From Streptomyces sp. DSM 15324 (GTDB lineage Bacteria; Actinomycetota; Actinomycetes; Streptomycetales; Streptomycetaceae), in the NCBI RefSeq assembly GCF_001514285.1, contig NZ_KQ949026.1:248001-312000 (forward strand): DNA of 64,000 nt, given 5' to 3'. This document shows, piece after piece, positions 50,425 through 59,720 of this stretch. Both the position numbers and the translations under genes were made by a program. Every line of letters begins with the position of its first letter. The stretch's first letter is position 1. The notes beneath the pieces were generated by a model. That model did no database searches. It was given only the letters and a program-made list of their open reading frames with translations, and was not told the DNA's origin.

Positions 50425-51717
50425 TCACACCGTGGCGGGCCGCTGCTCGGGGAGAGCCCTCAGCCGGCCCGTGGTGTGCAGGCCGTACAGCGCGGCCGCG
50501 CAGGCGAGGCCGAGCGCGGTCAGCGAGATCCACGGCAGCGCCGGCATCCCGGCAGAGCGTGCCGCGTCGAGCGCGGCGCCGGTGAGCAGGTTCCCGAGCG
50601 TGATGCCGATGCCGCAGACGGTGTTGTAGAGCCCGTAGTGGGTGGCGACGAGCCGGTCACCGGAGAGCCGGACGATGGTGTCCATCTCGAAGGGATAGGC
50701 GATCATCGTGCCCACGGCCAGCAGGAGGGCGGCGAGCGTCGGCGGCAGCGCCGCGAGCAGCCACCGCCCCGCGCCGGCCCCGGGTACGGGCACGGCGGTG
50801 GCGAGCAGCAGGGGCACGAACGCCAGGGCCATCACCGCAAGCCCCCTCACGAGCGCCTGGCCCGGCTCGTAGCGGGCCTTGCACCAGGCGGTGACCCTCG
50901 TCTGGCCGAGGATGGTGCCCAGCCCGGACACCGCGAAGAGGACCGCCACGGCAGCGGTCCCGGACTCCCCGTCGCCGCCCAGCCGTCGCACTTCCAGCGG
51001 CAGGGACAGGTAGACCTGGAAGGTGAGGACGTACGAGCCGATCATGGCCGCGGAGAAGAGCAGGAACGGCCGGTTGGCGAGGATGCCCCGCCACTCGGCG
51101 AGCACGCTCCCGCGTGTTCCGCCCCGCTCCTGCTCCCCGTCCTTGCGCCGGGCCGGCAGTGCGCGGATCTGGACGATGCTGAGCAGGGCGAAGATCCCGG
51201 CTGCCACCAGGCAGGTGACGCGGAAGTCCACTCCGGTGAGCACCATTCCCACCAACGGGCCGAGCAGGATCCCGGCCTGGTAGAAGACGTTGAACAGAGC
51301 GAACGCCTCCACCCTGCGCTCCCCCGCGTCCACCGCGAGGTAGGCCCGTACCGCCGGGTTGAACAGCGCCCCGGCCAGTCCCGTCGCCGCCGAGGCCGCG
51401 AGCAGCGCGGCGAGCGAGTCCACCAGCCCGAGCGCGGCGAAGCCGACCGTGCGCAGCACACACCCGGCCACGATCATCGGCTTGTAGCCGAGCCGGTCGG
51501 CGAGCGTCCCGCCGACCAGGAACATGCCCTGCTGGCTGAAGTTGCGCACGCCGAGGACGAGTCCGACGACCCAGCCGGACAGTCCGAGGGTGCCGGAGAG
51601 GTGGGCCGCCAGGTAGGGCATCAGCATGTAGAAGCCGAGGTTGATGGTGAACTGGTTGACCATCAGCAACTGGACGCTGCGCTCGTAGGAGCGGACCTGC
51701 GTGAGCAGCCCCTTCAC
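50425..51717 (-). CDS. MFS transporter
   Basis: A 430-residue major facilitator with about 12 hydrophobic segments. GTG 51717 overlaps the stop of the cysteine-synthase-like gene (GTGA). The loop 2-3 signature GGTLADRLGYKPMI is clear. Such exporters stand next to biosynthetic enzymes for small amino acid-derived products. The coupled upstream PLP enzyme suggests its product is the substrate, but that product is not known. Confidence 0.9.
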   Translation of the reverse strand: MKGLLTQVRSYERSVQLLMVNQFTINLGFYMLMPYLAAHLSGTLGLSGWVVGLVLGVRNFSQQGMFLVGGTLADRLGYKPMIVAGCVLRTVGFAALGLVDSLAALLAASAATGLAGALFNPAVRAYLAVDAGERRVEAFALFNVFYQAGILLGPLVGMVLTGVDFRVTCLVAAGIFALLSIVQIRALPARRKDGEQERGGTRGSVLAEWRGILANRPFLLFSAAMIGSYVLTFQVYLSLPLEVRRLGGDGESGTAAVAVLFAVSGLGTILGQTRVTAWCKARYEPGQALVRGLAVMALAFVPLLLATAVPVPGAGAGRWLLAALPPTLAALLLAVGTMIAYPFEMDTIVRLSGDRLVATHYGLYNTVCGIGITLGNLLTGAALDAARSAGMPALPWISLTALGLACAAALYGLHTTGRLRALPEQRPATV

Positions 51718-52868
51718 CGGTCCGCCTCCGCGGGGTCGGAGGCGGCCCCGGTGTCGTCGGCCGCGGTGACGTCCTGCTGCCTCTCCCGCAGGGTGAGGGG
51801 ATCGGCCACTGCGGTGCACCGGGTCCAGCGCGTGACCTCCTTCTCGTCCAGGCGGCCGATCACGTCCGGCTCGGCGGCGGGGGGCGTGTCCAGCAGACCG
51901 TGCGCGGCGCAGTAGTCGTCGTCGTACACGGTGCCCAGGTAGCGCTGGGGGCCGTCGGGAAAGACGGCCGCGATGCGGGCGTCCGCGGGCATCGTGCGAG
52001 CGAACCAGCCGGCCACCAGGGCGACCGCGCCGACGCTCCAGCCGCCGGTGGCGTAGTGGGAGGCGGCGAGTCGGCGGCACGTCGACACCGCCTCGTGCGG
52101 GGCCACCCAGTGCACCTCGGAGAAGTTCTCGTAGGCGACGTTACGCGGGTAGATGCTGGAGCCCAGGCCCCGCATCAGGCGGGTCCGCGCGGGCTGGCCG
52201 AAGATCGTCGAGCCGATCGTGTCCACGCCGACGACGGCCAGTTCCGGGTAGAGCTGCCTCAGCACCCGGGAGACGCCCGCGGAGTGGCCGCCGGTGCCGA
52301 CACTGCACACCAGCACGTCGATGTGGCCCATCTCGGAGGCGAGTTCCAGGGCGAGCGGGGTGTAGGCGGCGACGTTGTCCGGGTTGTTGTACTGGTCCGG
52401 GCACCACGCATCGGTGTGCTGCTGCAGCAGTCGCTGCACGCGTTCGCGGCGGGCCTGCTGCCAGCCGCCCGTGGGGTGGGGCTCGGAGACGACGTTGACC
52501 TGGGCGCCGTACGCGGTCAGCAACCGGGTCATGGACGACTCCAGCCCCGGGTCGGTGACCAGGGTGACCGGATGGCCGTGGACCATGCCGGCCAGTGCGA
52601 GCCCCAGACCCAGGGTGCCGCTGGTGGACTCGATGATCCGTCCGCCGGGCCGCAGATCGCCCCGAGCGCGGGCCCGCTCGACCATGTGCAGCCCCGGACG
52701 GTCCTTGATGCCGCCGGGGTTGAAGCCCTCCAGCTTGGCCCAGAAACCGCGCCCTGCCGGAGCCAGCGGCTCCGAAACGCGCAGCAGCGGCGTGTTCCCG
52801 ACCAGCGCCGACAGTGCGGACCGGCCGGAGGTGAGGGGGTGCTTCGTCAGTGATGTGAGTGACTGCAT
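51714..52868 (-). CDS. PLP-dependent cysteine synthase-family enzyme
   Basis: A 384-residue fold type II PLP enzyme of the CysK/cystathionine beta-synthase family. The PLP Lys lies in NPGGIKDRPG; the substrate loop is ESTSGTLG (usual T-S-G-N-T) and the phosphate-binding loop VGTGGHSAG. It is longer than CysK (about 310), with a C-terminal extension rich in Asp/Glu. ATG 52868 is chosen by family fit; the ribosome site is weak. Coupled to the MFS gene, it may make a beta-substituted alanine such as 2,3-diaminopropionate (as SbnA does) rather than cysteine. That is inference. Confidence 0.88.
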   Translation of the reverse strand: MQSLTSLTKHPLTSGRSALSALVGNTPLLRVSEPLAPAGRGFWAKLEGFNPGGIKDRPGLHMVERARARGDLRPGGRIIESTSGTLGLGLALAGMVHGHPVTLVTDPGLESSMTRLLTAYGAQVNVVSEPHPTGGWQQARRERVQRLLQQHTDAWCPDQYNNPDNVAAYTPLALELASEMGHIDVLVCSVGTGGHSAGVSRVLRQLYPELAVVGVDTIGSTIFGQPARTRLMRGLGSSIYPRNVAYENFSEVHWVAPHEAVSTCRRLAASHYATGGWSVGAVALVAGWFARTMPADARIAAVFPDGPQRYLGTVYDDDYCAAHGLLDTPPAAEPDVIGRLDEKEVTRWTRCTAVADPLTLRERQQDVTAADDTGAASDPAEADR

Positions 52869-53000
52869 GCTTCGCTCTCGCTCGATGAACGCACGGTGGG
52901 GGTGATTCATCACGCGCCGCGGCGACGGGCCCGGACCTCGGTCCGCGCCCGGCACCGTCAGGACGCGGCAGTCGGCCGTGCCGACTGCGGTGCGGGAGAT

Positions 53001-53429
53001 CTAGATGCGCCACCGGGACGTACGGACAAGCGCCGCCCGGCCGCTGCGCGGTCGTCGCCGTCTGCGCGCTGCGCCGGGGACAGGCGGACGCCTCAGGGCA
53101 GCGACACCGGCGGCCACGGCCGCGGGAGCAACGGCGTCGCCGACTGGCTGATCCAACGGCGGGACGGTCGTGCGGACGACCGCATCCGACGGGCACGTGT
53201 GAGCACGGTGCGGCGCGTGCGGCTGCGCCCCGCCCGCCGTCACCGCCGAGGCCGCGACGGCCTCGGGCATCCGCCCGTGGTGCTGCTCGGTGCTTCCGCC
53301 GTGCCCTACGGCGCACAGGATGATCGCCAGGAGCAGGACGCCATGGATCACGGCGGCGATCCGGCGCGGCCCGGACGAGCCGCCGGGAGCGCTCCGGGCG
53401 CGCGAGACCGCTGGGGAACGGGGTGGCAC
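53001..53429 (-). CDS. Small secreted or membrane His-rich protein, DUF6153-like
   Basis: A 142-residue protein. GTG 53429 is supported by GGAGG 4 nt upstream. One hydrophobic segment near residues 27-45 (VIHGVLLLAIILCAVG) is followed by His-rich HGGSTEQHHGR and later HTCPSD. This is the layout of DUF6153 proteins, small exported proteins thought to bind metal. Its Arg-rich C-terminus is atypical. Confidence 0.65.
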   Translation of the reverse strand: MPPRSPAVSRARSAPGGSSGPRRIAAVIHGVLLLAIILCAVGHGGSTEQHHGRMPEAVAASAVTAGGAQPHAPHRAHTCPSDAVVRTTVPPLDQPVGDAVAPAAVAAGVAALRRPPVPGAARRRRRPRSGRAALVRTSRWRI

Positions 53430-53646
53430 AGGTCCTCCGTGCGTCCGCCGCCCTCCATCCAGGGGGAGGGATGCGGCGGGCATGGGTGGTGGGAGAAGGA
53501 CGCGTCGACGAACCTGACCGGGAGGCGAGTCGCCTCGGGCGGACGGGCTGTCTCGTCGGCCGGAACACCGGCCGAGACACCCCGGCTTCCCGTCCGGTAC
53601 AGACGGGTGCGGCGGCGGAACGGCCGAGTGGAGGATTCCGCGGTGC

Positions 53647-54093
53647 CTAGACCTGCTGCACCACGGCAGCTCTGATGGCCTGCGCAGACACCCCGTGCAG
53701 TGCACCGGAAGGACCCGGCTTCACAGCGGAACGTACGGCGGTGACCGGTTTGCGAACCGACACGGCACAGCAGGGAGACACCGCTGTCGTCGCCTGCTGG
53801 ACCTGTCCGGAGGCGCAATGCTCGGCGGGGTACGGCGAACCGTGACCGTCATGCTCGCCGTCCGTCGCCACGGCGGCGAAAGGGGCTATGTCTCCGCGGA
53901 CTCCGGCTTCCGTCCCGGCCGGGCCCGCCAGGGCGGCTGCGGAGCTGGTGGACAGGTGTCCTCCGGTGCCCTCGACGTGCACTCCGTGAGCGAGGAGAAC
54001 GCCGAAGAGCATGACGGCAAGGGCCAGCACACGCGGCAGCCCGGCAGACACGCGGTTGCGCGCTGTGCACCGGGGCGACCTGGCCGTGATCAT
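53647..54093 (-). CDS. Small secreted or membrane protein, DUF6153 family
   Basis: A 148-residue protein starting at ATG 54093 with AGGA 7 nt upstream. An Arg-rich N-terminus precedes one hydrophobic segment (VLALAVMLFGVLLAHGVHV), then EHDGHGSPYPAEHCASGQ with His and Cys, as in DUF6153. Probably anchored in or exported across the membrane, with metal-related function presumed. The similar protein at 53001-53429 lies 217 nt downstream on the same strand, so the pair may be a duplication. Confidence 0.75.
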   Translation of the reverse strand: MITARSPRCTARNRVSAGLPRVLALAVMLFGVLLAHGVHVEGTGGHLSTSSAAALAGPAGTEAGVRGDIAPFAAVATDGEHDGHGSPYPAEHCASGQVQQATTAVSPCCAVSVRKPVTAVRSAVKPGPSGALHGVSAQAIRAAVVQQV

Positions 54094-54266
54094 GCCGTGA
54101 TCCTAACGGCTCGACGATGTTGATCCACCGACTCCCCGGAAGGTCGAGTCAATGAGCCATACGAATGGCCTGTTCGCTTCGGCGACGCCGCAGTGGGCGG
54201 GGCTGGTTCCGGCGCGGGGGCGCCTGGCGGGCGTGGACGGCGGCCGTCCACGCCCGCCCCGACCGG

Positions 54267-56756
54267 CTACCTCTGCCTGATCCTCAGGAAGGTGATCGAG
54301 TTCGCCGGGAAGGTGTACGTGAACCGGTCGGCGACGCCGGTGAAGGTGGACGTCACCGGCGCGACCGGGGTCGCCGTCTGTGTGTTGACCGCGTTCGGGG
54401 CGGCGGTCAGGGTCGTCACCCGGGCCTTGGCGCGGACCTTCGCGCCGCCGAGGTCGATCGCCGTGCGGGCGTCGGCGGACTGGGCGTTGACGACCTTGAC
54501 GATCAGGTCACCGGTCTTCCGGTCCTCGGTGACGACCTGGCGGAACGGCTCGGCCGGCTTGTCGTCGGTGAAGCTGCCCCACTCCCGGCCGTCGAGGTAG
54601 AGGGTGACCTGGCGGCCGCGCACCTTGACGTCGATGTCGTAGGCGCGACCGGTCTCGACGGTCCCGGCCTGGGAGATCAGGGTGGACTTGCCGCCGTCCA
54701 CGGCCTGCTCGACGGCGGTCGTGGTGTTGTTCCAGCCGCCCAGGTTCCACCAGTAGTAGGTGCCGGTGTCCTGGACGCCGAAGGCGACGAGGAAGCCCTC
54801 CTTCCCGGCCTTCTTGGTGGCCTTCACGTGGAGGTCGTAGTCGTGCCAGCGCACGTCACCGGCGGAGACCATGGTGTTCTCGGCGGCCACGTCGGTCTGG
54901 ACGTACTGCCCGTCCTGGAGGGACCAGCTGCCGCCGCCGGTGTGGGTCCACCGGGAGGCGTCGCCCGAGAAGTCGTCGGTGAGGAGCGGGGCGCCGTCCG
55001 CGTCCGTGACCCTCACGTCGTCGTACGCCGCCGTCGTCGCCCACGTCGACAGGCCGACCGCGCCGCTGATCGGGCCCTGGAGGGAGGGCGTGCCGGTGGC
55101 CGTGGAGGGGACGACGCGGTCGCCGACGTTGGTCATGAACAGCTTTTGGACCTCGTAGTTGGCGGAGTTCCAGGAGGCGTGGTTGTTGAACCACACCATG
55201 TCCGGGCTCCACTGCACGTAGTCCTCGTTGGCGAACAGCGGGGCGTAGGAGGCGAGTTTCACGACGTCGGCGTTGCGTTCCAGGCCGGTCATGAACGCGG
55301 CTTCGGCGAGGCCGTTCTTGAAGGCGTTGCCCCAGGAGGCGTACTCGCCGAGGAAGACCTTCGGGCCGCCACGGTCGTAGGAGTCGTAGCGGTCGTTGTT
55401 CTGGAGGAACCACTGCGGGCTGTTGTAGTAGTGCTCGTCGACCATGGCGACCTTGGCGTCCCGGTTGAGCTGCCAGGCCTTGTCGAAGGTCGAACCGGCG
55501 TCGTCCGGGCCGGAGTTGGAGATCACCGTGATGCCGGGGTACGCGGCCTCGATCGCGGAGCGGAACTCCTTGAAGCGGGCGAAGAACTCGCCCGGCAGGG
55601 TCTCCTCGTTGCCGACCTCGATGTGGGTGAGGTGGAAGGGCTTCGGGTGGCCCATCTTCGCGCGCAGCCCGCCCCACGTGGAGGTCACGGGGCCGTTGGC
55701 GAACTCGATGAGGTCGAGGGTGTCCTGGACGTGCCGCTTGAGCAGCGCGTCGTCGACGACGGCCCTGTCCTGGCCGCAGCCGGTGACCAGGGCCGGGACG
55801 ACGGGCAGCGGCATCGCGCCGATGTCCTCGGCGAGGCGGAAGTACTCGTAGTAGCCGAGCCCGTAACTCTGGTTGTAGCCCCAGAAGTTGGAGTTCGTGG
55901 CCCGTTCCTCGACCGGGCCGACGGTGTCCTTCCACTGGTAGGAGCGGGCGCGCTGCCAGCCCGAGGCCGCGCTGTAGTCCTGCATGGAACCGGTGTTGAC
56001 CAGGCAGCCGCCGGGGAAGCGGACGAAGCCCGGGTGCAGGGCGGCGATCTTCTCGGCGAGGTCCTTGCGCAGGCCGTTGGGCTCGTGCCGGTAGGTGTCG
56101 CGCGGGAACAGCGACACCATGTCGAGCGCGGCCGCCTCCGAGGACGCCACGGTCAGCCGGCCGGTGCTGCTGGTGCGGCCGGCGGTGAAGGTGGCCCTGT
56201 ACTTCGCCCAGCCGCCCGCGCGCACGGCGACCCGGCGGGCGGCGGCGAGGGCGCCGTCGGCGTCCTGGAGGGAGACCGTGAGCGCCGTACCGGCCGCGGC
56301 GCGGGCCCACACCGAGAAGTCGTACTTCTCGCCCTTCTCGACGGGCACCCCGGTGTTGTAGCCGGCGTTGGTGACGGAGGAACCCGCACCCAGGGAGAGG
56401 TAGGAGCGGTTGCGGTCGTTGAGCCGGCCGTCGTCGTTCACGACGTTCGCCGAGCCGGAGACCGTCCAGGAGGTCAGCGGGGTGTACGAGCGGTTGTCGA
56501 CGGTCGTGTACTCGAAGGACCGGTTCTGCACCAGTTCGGCGTACAGACCGCCGTCGGCGGCCCGGTTGATGTCCTCGAAGAAGACGCCGTACATGGTGTC
56601 GTCGATCTTCGCGCCCTTGGCGGCGGGGTCGACGGTGAGGACGTAGTCGGTGGTGTCGGCGGCTTGGGCGGGGAGGGCGGGAACTCCGCCGACGGCCAGG
56701 AGGAAAGCGCTTGCCCCGAGGGCGAGTCCCAGACGGTTGCGGGTGGTGCGTGGCAT
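54267..56756 (-). CDS. Secreted alpha-L-arabinofuranosidase, GH51
   Basis: An 829-residue exported enzyme releasing arabinose from arabinan or arabinoxylan. The signal peptide covers about residues 1-32 (LGASAFLLAVGGVPALPAQA). A carbohydrate-binding-like beta region precedes and follows the GH51 core. The acid/base Glu lies in HIEVGNEETLPG and the nucleophile Glu in VFLGEYASWG. The C-terminal ~200 residues hold a concanavalin-like domain (TYYWWNLGGWNN) before a final beta domain. ATG 56756 begins MPRTTRNRLGL. A 9-bp arm inverted repeat lies 66 nt upstream, and AAGCGCTT, a LacI-type core, lies inside the signal peptide coding region (56705-56712). Confidence 0.92.
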   Translation of the reverse strand: MPRTTRNRLGLALGASAFLLAVGGVPALPAQAADTTDYVLTVDPAAKGAKIDDTMYGVFFEDINRAADGGLYAELVQNRSFEYTTVDNRSYTPLTSWTVSGSANVVNDDGRLNDRNRSYLSLGAGSSVTNAGYNTGVPVEKGEKYDFSVWARAAAGTALTVSLQDADGALAAARRVAVRAGGWAKYRATFTAGRTSSTGRLTVASSEAAALDMVSLFPRDTYRHEPNGLRKDLAEKIAALHPGFVRFPGGCLVNTGSMQDYSAASGWQRARSYQWKDTVGPVEERATNSNFWGYNQSYGLGYYEYFRLAEDIGAMPLPVVPALVTGCGQDRAVVDDALLKRHVQDTLDLIEFANGPVTSTWGGLRAKMGHPKPFHLTHIEVGNEETLPGEFFARFKEFRSAIEAAYPGITVISNSGPDDAGSTFDKAWQLNRDAKVAMVDEHYYNSPQWFLQNNDRYDSYDRGGPKVFLGEYASWGNAFKNGLAEAAFMTGLERNADVVKLASYAPLFANEDYVQWSPDMVWFNNHASWNSANYEVQKLFMTNVGDRVVPSTATGTPSLQGPISGAVGLSTWATTAAYDDVRVTDADGAPLLTDDFSGDASRWTHTGGGSWSLQDGQYVQTDVAAENTMVSAGDVRWHDYDLHVKATKKAGKEGFLVAFGVQDTGTYYWWNLGGWNNTTTAVEQAVDGGKSTLISQAGTVETGRAYDIDVKVRGRQVTLYLDGREWGSFTDDKPAEPFRQVVTEDRKTGDLIVKVVNAQSADARTAIDLGGAKVRAKARVTTLTAAPNAVNTQTATPVAPVTSTFTGVADRFTYTFPANSITFLRIRQR

Positions 56757-56821
56757 GTACGCTCCGCGGCTCTAAAGGTCGGGGTGCGAGGGGGGCGGAT
56801 CAGAGGGGCGCCACCCGGTCG

Positions 56822-56845
56822 CACTGTTCGAAAAACCGAACACTG
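56822..56845. promoter_or_regulatory. Inverted repeat before the arabinofuranosidase gene
   Basis: CACTGTTCG (56822-56830) and CGAACACTG (56837-56845) pair at 8 of 9 positions around AAAAAC. A further GTTCG lies just upstream of the gene's minus-strand promoter area. A sugar-responsive repressor site is likely. Confidence 0.6.
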
Positions 56846-56991
56846 ATCAATACATCGAACGGCAAGATAGAGATGGGTCATGAGCGCGTCAATGGGGCGT
56901 CCGCGCGTGTCGTCGTGGCACGGACGCTTTGCAGGAGGCCTTCCGCGCCGTCCGCCGGGCCGCGTGCAGGGAGCTGCTGCTCACCACGGAA

Positions 56992-57585
56992 CTACGCGCG
57001 CGTGGGCTGAACCGACGCCCCTTCCAGACGCAGGTTCCAGCGCCCGCCCCGGCCGGTGACGGTGGTCGTCGACAGGGGCCGCACATCGATGTTCCAGTAC
57101 GTCGACGGCGGCGCCTTGAGCGCGTAGACCACCGCCGCCCGGATCACGCCCGGCTCGGCGACCGCCACGATCCGGTCGCCGTCCCCGAGCGGGCGGGTGT
57201 CGAGCCAGTCGCCCACGCGGGTGATGAAGTCCAGCAGGGACTCGCCCCCGTGCGGGGTGGCCAGCGGATCCGCCAGCCAGGCGTCGACGGCGGCCGGCTC
57301 ACGGGCCATCGCCTCACCCAGGGTCAGGCCCCGCCAGCGCCCCATGGCACAGTCGCGCAGGGCGAGCTGCACGAGCGGGGTGTAGCCGAGGGCGTCACCG
57401 GTGGTCCGGCTGCTGGGCGTGGGCGAGCAGTAGCGCAGCTCGGCGGCGGCAAGGGGCAGGAGGTCGGGGACCACCCGCTGTACCTCGTCCCAGCCCGCCT
57501 GGTCCAGCGGCCGGTCGTCCTCGAAGCGCTCCGCGAGCAGGGGCGAGCTGCGCGCGGCTGCGACGAACGTCACCCGAAGTGGCAT
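56992..57585 (-). CDS. Histidine phosphatase-fold protein lacking both catalytic histidines
   Basis: A 197-residue protein of the CobC/PhoE-like histidine phosphatase superfamily by layout: CSPTPSSRTTGDALG, GRWRGLTLGEAM, TPHGGESLLDF and VAVAEPGVIRAAVVYAL. The usual RHG near the N-terminus is AARS (FVAAARSSPL) and the second catalytic His is replaced by Glu (AEPGVIRA). It should therefore be inactive as a phosphatase and may serve as a binding protein. This altered form recurs in Streptomyces, so it is probably not simple decay. Confidence 0.82.
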   Translation of the reverse strand: MPLRVTFVAAARSSPLLAERFEDDRPLDQAGWDEVQRVVPDLLPLAAAELRYCSPTPSSRTTGDALGYTPLVQLALRDCAMGRWRGLTLGEAMAREPAAVDAWLADPLATPHGGESLLDFITRVGDWLDTRPLGDGDRIVAVAEPGVIRAAVVYALKAPPSTYWNIDVRPLSTTTVTGRGGRWNLRLEGASVQPTRA

Positions 57586-57722
57586 GCGGTGATGGTGAGC
57601 CGAGCACCTGCGCAGGTCAAGGGGGGCCGGGCGACCGACACCGGAATTCTCACCGGCGAGTCAGGCGGTGCCGGACAAGTCCTGAGAAAAAGAGTCTCGT
57701 GCAGGCCTGCCGCCGCGCTGCG

Positions 57723-57783
57723 CGCAGGCCCCGAGCGGGGTGGGGCCGCTCAGGCCCGCGCAGGCCCCGCGCAGGCCCCACGA
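57723..57783. repeat. Short GC-rich imperfect tandem repeats
   Basis: CAGGCCC recurs at 57725, 57751, 57761 and 57772, mostly within GCGCAGGCCCC units, between the ends of a histidine phosphatase-like gene's upstream region and a GNAT gene. It can also fold into GC hairpins (CCCCGAGCGGGGTGGGG). Confidence 0.6.
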
Positions 57784-57788
57784 AGGCC

Positions 57789-58241
57789 TCACGCCATGCC
57801 GAGCTTCGCGTAGATCAGCGCCATCCACCGGTCCGGCTCCTCCAGCGCCTCGAAGCCGACCTTCTCGTACACCCCGTGGGCGTCCTGCGTGGCCAGCAGG
57901 ATCCGGCGCAGTCCGTGCGGCAGCAGGTGGTCGCGTACGGCGGCGACGAGCGCGGTCCCGATGCCCTTGCCGCGCGCCACCGGGTCCACGTAGACGTCGC
58001 ACAGCCAGGCGAAGGTCGCGAGGTCCGTCACCACGCGCGCGTAGGCGACCTGCTCGCCCGAGGCGCGGTCGTAGACCCCGAAGTTCAGCGAGGCGGCGAT
58101 CGCCCGGTCCTGTCGCTCCCGCTCGCGCCCGAGCGCCCAGTACGCGTCGGTGGACAGCCAGCGGTGGACGCGCCCGGCGTCGATGCGGGCGGGGTCGGCG
58201 GAGATCTCGTAGCCCTCGGCGAGGGGTGGGGCGGCGTTCAT
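57789..58241 (-). CDS. GNAT-family acetyltransferase
   Basis: A 150-residue protein with the GNAT core: substrate-side strands ending DLATFAWLCDVYVDP, the acetyl-CoA loop ARGKGIGTAL (R/Q-x-x-G-x-G/A) and a terminal HGVYEKVGFEAL. It ends at AKLGMA. ATG 58241 begins MNAAPPLAEGYEI. Substrate unknown. It lies 27 nt downstream of the MocR-type gene on the same strand and may be co-transcribed with it. Confidence 0.88.
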   Translation of the reverse strand: MNAAPPLAEGYEISADPARIDAGRVHRWLSTDAYWALGRERERQDRAIAASLNFGVYDRASGEQVAYARVVTDLATFAWLCDVYVDPVARGKGIGTALVAAVRDHLLPHGLRRILLATQDAHGVYEKVGFEALEEPDRWMALIYAKLGMA

Positions 58242-58268
58242 GGCCGGATCCTCACAGCGGGCGGCGGC

Positions 58269-59720
58269 TCATGTCGAACGATTTGCCGGAAGCGTCTCGT
58301 CGCAGGCCGCGCGCAGCCGTCGTACCCCTTCCGCGATCTCCTGTGCGCCCGCGACGGCCGCGAAGCTCAGCCGGACGTGGGCGGCCGGGGGTTCGGCGCT
58401 GAAGTAGGGGCGGCCCGGCGTCAGGGCGACACCGGCGCGCAGGGCGGCGGCCGTGAACGCGCTCTCCTCCGTGCCGTCGGGCAGCCGCAGCCACAGGTGG
58501 TAGCCGCCGGACGGGATGTGCGGGAGGGTGAGTTCGGGCAGGCGCAGCCGGAGCGCGGAGGTCATCGCGTCCCGGCGGGCGCGGAGTTCGGCGGCGACGG
58601 TCCGCAGATGGCGCGGCCAGGCGGGCGAGCCGACGAGTTCCAGGGCCGCCTCCTGGAGCGGGCGGGGCACGAAGAAGGTGTCGACGACCTGGATCGCGCG
58701 CAGCCGTTCCAGCACCGGTCCGCGCGCGGCGAGGGCGCACACCCGGAAGCTGGGCGAGGTCGCCTTGGTGAGCGAGCCGACGTGGACGACGACTCCGTCG
58801 GGGTCGTCGGCGGCGAGCGGGCGGGGCAGGGGGCCGGCGTCCTCGTGGGCGAGCCGGCGTACGAAGTCGTCCTCGACGACGAAGGCGCCCGCCTCCCGTG
58901 CGATGCGCAGCACCTCGCCGCGCCGGGCGGGGGCGAGGACGGCGCCGGTCGGGTTCTGGAACAGCGGCTGGCAGACGAACACCCGGGCGCCGGTGGCCCG
59001 GAAGGCGTCGGCGAGCAGCTCGGGTCGCACACCGTCGGCGTCGACGGGGACCGGAACGGGGCGCAGACCCGCCGAGCGGGCGATGGCGAGCATGCCCGGG
59101 TAGGTCGGGGACTCGACGAGGACCGGTGCGCCGGGCGGGGCGAGGGCGCGCAGAGCGGTGGTGAGCGCCGCCTGACCGCCGGCGCTGACCAGCACCTCGG
59201 CCGCGCCGACGCCCCCGCCGATGGTGCGGGCGAACCACTCCCGCAGCTCCGGCAGGCCCTCCATCGGGGGCCGTCCCCAGGCGCCGGGCCGGCGTCCGGC
59301 GCGGGCCAGGGCCTCGGACAGGGCGCGCTCGGGTTGCAGCGAGGGGTGCAGATAGCCGCCGCTGAACTCGACGACACCCGGCGGCGGGACGGCCAGGGAG
59401 ACGGTGACACCCGTGGCGTCGACCGAGCGCGGCACGCGGTCGGCGGCGCCGTCCGCGCTCAGGGCGACCTCCTGCCAGGAGGTGTCCCCGGCCGGGGTGG
59501 TCACGGGGCGGGGCCGGGCCCGGAACGCGCCGGCCCCGGGCCGGGTCACCACCAGTCCCTCGGCGGCCAGTTGGGCGAGCGCCCGCGAGACGGTCACGGG
59601 GCTCACCCGGAACCGTTCGACCAGCGCCCGGCTGGAAGGGAGCTTTCCGCCGGGAGAGTAGCGGTCCAGCTCGCTTCGGAGGCGATCCGCCAGTTCAGCC
59701 ACACTGCTACGCTCTTGCAT
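58269..59720 (-). CDS. MocR-type GntR/aminotransferase regulator
   Basis: A 483-residue regulator. A GntR winged helix covers residues 1-70 (GGKLPSSRALVERFRVSPVT), and a fold type I aminotransferase domain from about 110 to the end. SLTKATSPSFRV holds the PLP Lys, with PLFQNPTGAVL before it. MocR proteins use PLP or an amino acid ligand as effector. Its ATG (59720-59718) shares the CATG with the start of the divergent EamA gene, and an 8-bp arm inverted repeat lies 16 nt away, so it very likely controls that transporter and itself. Confidence 0.92.
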   Translation of the reverse strand: MQERSSVAELADRLRSELDRYSPGGKLPSSRALVERFRVSPVTVSRALAQLAAEGLVVTRPGAGAFRARPRPVTTPAGDTSWQEVALSADGAADRVPRSVDATGVTVSLAVPPPGVVEFSGGYLHPSLQPERALSEALARAGRRPGAWGRPPMEGLPELREWFARTIGGGVGAAEVLVSAGGQAALTTALRALAPPGAPVLVESPTYPGMLAIARSAGLRPVPVPVDADGVRPELLADAFRATGARVFVCQPLFQNPTGAVLAPARRGEVLRIAREAGAFVVEDDFVRRLAHEDAGPLPRPLAADDPDGVVVHVGSLTKATSPSFRVCALAARGPVLERLRAIQVVDTFFVPRPLQEAALELVGSPAWPRHLRTVAAELRARRDAMTSALRLRLPELTLPHIPSGGYHLWLRLPDGTEESAFTAAALRAGVALTPGRPYFSAEPPAAHVRLSFAAVAGAQEIAEGVRRLRAACDETLPANRST

